Positions 63,125 to 64,000 of a stretch of 64,000 nt of DNA are shown here, one piece after another. The stretch covers positions 1 to 64,000 of the forward strand of contig NZ_CAXBCK010000010.1 of NCBI RefSeq assembly GCF_963974425.1, written 5' to 3'. The notes beneath the pieces were generated by a model that saw nothing but the letters and a program-made list of their open reading frames with translations, searched no databases and was not told the origin of the DNA. The translations under genes and the position numbers were made by a program. The first letter of the stretch is position 1. Every line of letters begins with the position of its first letter. This DNA is from Marixanthomonas sp963974425. Lineage in GTDB: Bacteria > Bacteroidota > Bacteroidia > Flavobacteriales > Flavobacteriaceae.

Positions 63125-64000
63125 ATGAATACAAAAAAACAAAAGACATCTATCTTTGTCCATTTTGTAAATGGAATCAATCACTTTATACGCTCATTTA
63201 AAAACTTTTTTAAATCTGCTGTTTTAAGCTTGATTGTCATTGTAATTATCCTGTTGTTATTAACACAAATGGATCAAGCATTGACAATGTTGGTCGATAT
63301 GATGGAAACTAGCAAGTTTTCTCTATTGCTATGTTTCTTTCTTATTAATGCCTTGGCTTTGGTTCTTTCTCACTACCCTATTTACACTTATTATGCGGCA
63401 GATTTAAATGATTCAAGAGATTACACCAATTGGCACAAAACCAATCCAATCCCCTTTTGGCCTTTTAAGAAGTTTCCCATTTTTGTTTTCACGACTAACC
63501 CAGAATCTAACTATAAGCCGGATAACTGGGCTAATTACCTACGGTATTCCATCGGAATATTGATCCATTGTGTTTGGGTTCATTTTATAATCAGTAGTTT
63601 TTCACCAAACTTACTTTTTGATTCCTTTCCCTTCGCACCGGTTAAGAGTGTTATGTACGTGCTACTACTTGTTCCCTTTGTTGTTTACATCTTTTATAAG
63701 GAAAAATTTACAGCACTTAAAAAAACACTTGATGCCAAAGAAGGTGTAGCTTCAGAAAAAAAGCATCAAAAAAGTCTCAATAAAATAAATAAGCTCTATA
63801 GAAAACTAGGGATTTGGTATGTAATTTTGGCGCTTGCATGCTTTCTGTTGTTGGCTTTGACGTTACTAGTAGGCAACTTTAGCCCCGGAGGGTTTATTTT
63901 GTTGCTTCTTACCAGCTATGCCCTTATGTTTAATTACGTGTTTTTTAGGTTATTGCGAACCAAATTAACACTTGTTTACAATGCAATGGGCACTTCCAAA
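63125..64000 (+). CDS. Multi-helix membrane protein, partial
   Basis: An open frame from ATG 63125 runs to the window edge, 292 codons with no stop. It has about six hydrophobic segments (near 25-45, 55-75, 135-155, 178-195, 237-255, 262-280) joined by basic loops. The C-terminal part is missing, so a catalytic domain may lie beyond the edge. No family is recognised. Whether it belongs to the contractile tail locus or only adjoins it is open. Confidence 0.7.
   Translation, partial: MNTKKQKTSIFVHFVNGINHFIRSFKNFFKSAVLSLIVIVIILLLLTQMDQALTMLVDMMETSKFSLLLCFFLINALALVLSHYPIYTYYAADLNDSRDYTNWHKTNPIPFWPFKKFPIFVFTTNPESNYKPDNWANYLRYSIGILIHCVWVHFIISSFSPNLLFDSFPFAPVKSVMYVLLLVPFVVYIFYKEKFTALKKTLDAKEGVASEKKHQKSLNKINKLYRKLGIWYVILALACFLLLALTLLVGNFSPGGFILLLLTSYALMFNYVFFRLLRTKLTLVYNAMGTSK

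Overview
The window looks like a chromosome segment of a marine-type flavobacterium (Bacteroidota, Flavobacteriaceae). The base composition is AT-rich. Promoters follow the Bacteroidota TTG / TAnnTTTG pattern, and Shine-Dalgarno sequences are almost absent. Gene families are typical of the group: fused alpha/beta E1 dehydrogenase, SIMPL protein, QEGLA-motif protein, menaquinone genes, DUF4369-type TlpA lipoprotein and GAF protein. I found no rRNA, tRNA, transposase or CRISPR array. No stretch over 300 bases lacks a gene; the larger gaps (12783-13045, 16816-17067, 27883-28154, 43693-43956, 48875-49147, 59482-59710) are described through the sites inside them.

Layout. 1-5509: two tandem surface proteins (the first cut by the window edge) that appear to fuse a phosphoesterase domain, a CotH-kinase-like core and, in the complete copy, a C-terminal beta-barrel. 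5566-9149: an HD protein fused to a PycTM-like membrane domain, convergent with a GAF protein. 9295-21781: envelope and housekeeping genes (TlpA lipoprotein, SIMPL, rhomboid, lipid acyltransferase, glmM, ACP phosphodiesterase, ggt, uvrA, LOG), with an unexplained structured 150-base element at 12843-12992. 21891-27882: an M1-like/barrel fusion that has lost its zinc site, the E1 dehydrogenase and a small secreted protein. 28011-29825: asnB behind a previously unannotated leader peptide with an asparagine-codon run, an antiterminator and a terminator. 29976-33819: a QEGLA-motif carboxypeptidase-like protein, an ATP-grasp ligase and an aspartoacylase-like hydrolase. 33958-42885: a sterol-desaturase-family protein, menaquinone genes (menB, menD, menF, thioesterase), a C1 cysteine peptidase, an S1-domain protein and an esterase. 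42982-49846: an LRR protein, a four-gene ABC/LolA-like operon, dnaK and a CPBP protease. 49929-57015: two oxidoreductases, umuDC with a striking operator-like palindrome, sdaA, panB and a pseudouridine synthase lacking an AUG start. 57012-59481: a two-component system co-transcribed with a membrane protein. 59711-64000: the start of a contractile-tail locus (sheath and tube), running off the right edge with an AT-rich unknown gene and a partial membrane protein.

Most noteworthy: the asnB attenuator (28011-28117); a UmuD homologue lacking both catalytic residues, behind a perfect 11-bp inverted repeat; the kinase-like core inside the phosphoesterase/barrel proteins; the multi-helix element at 12843-12992; the peptide-ligase/hydrolase cluster; and the contractile tail locus. 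Several start sites were corrected with the TAnnTTTG box, which sits 5-6 bases before the ATG in at least four genes and suggests leaderless transcripts. All assignments rest on reading motifs by eye; no database search was run.
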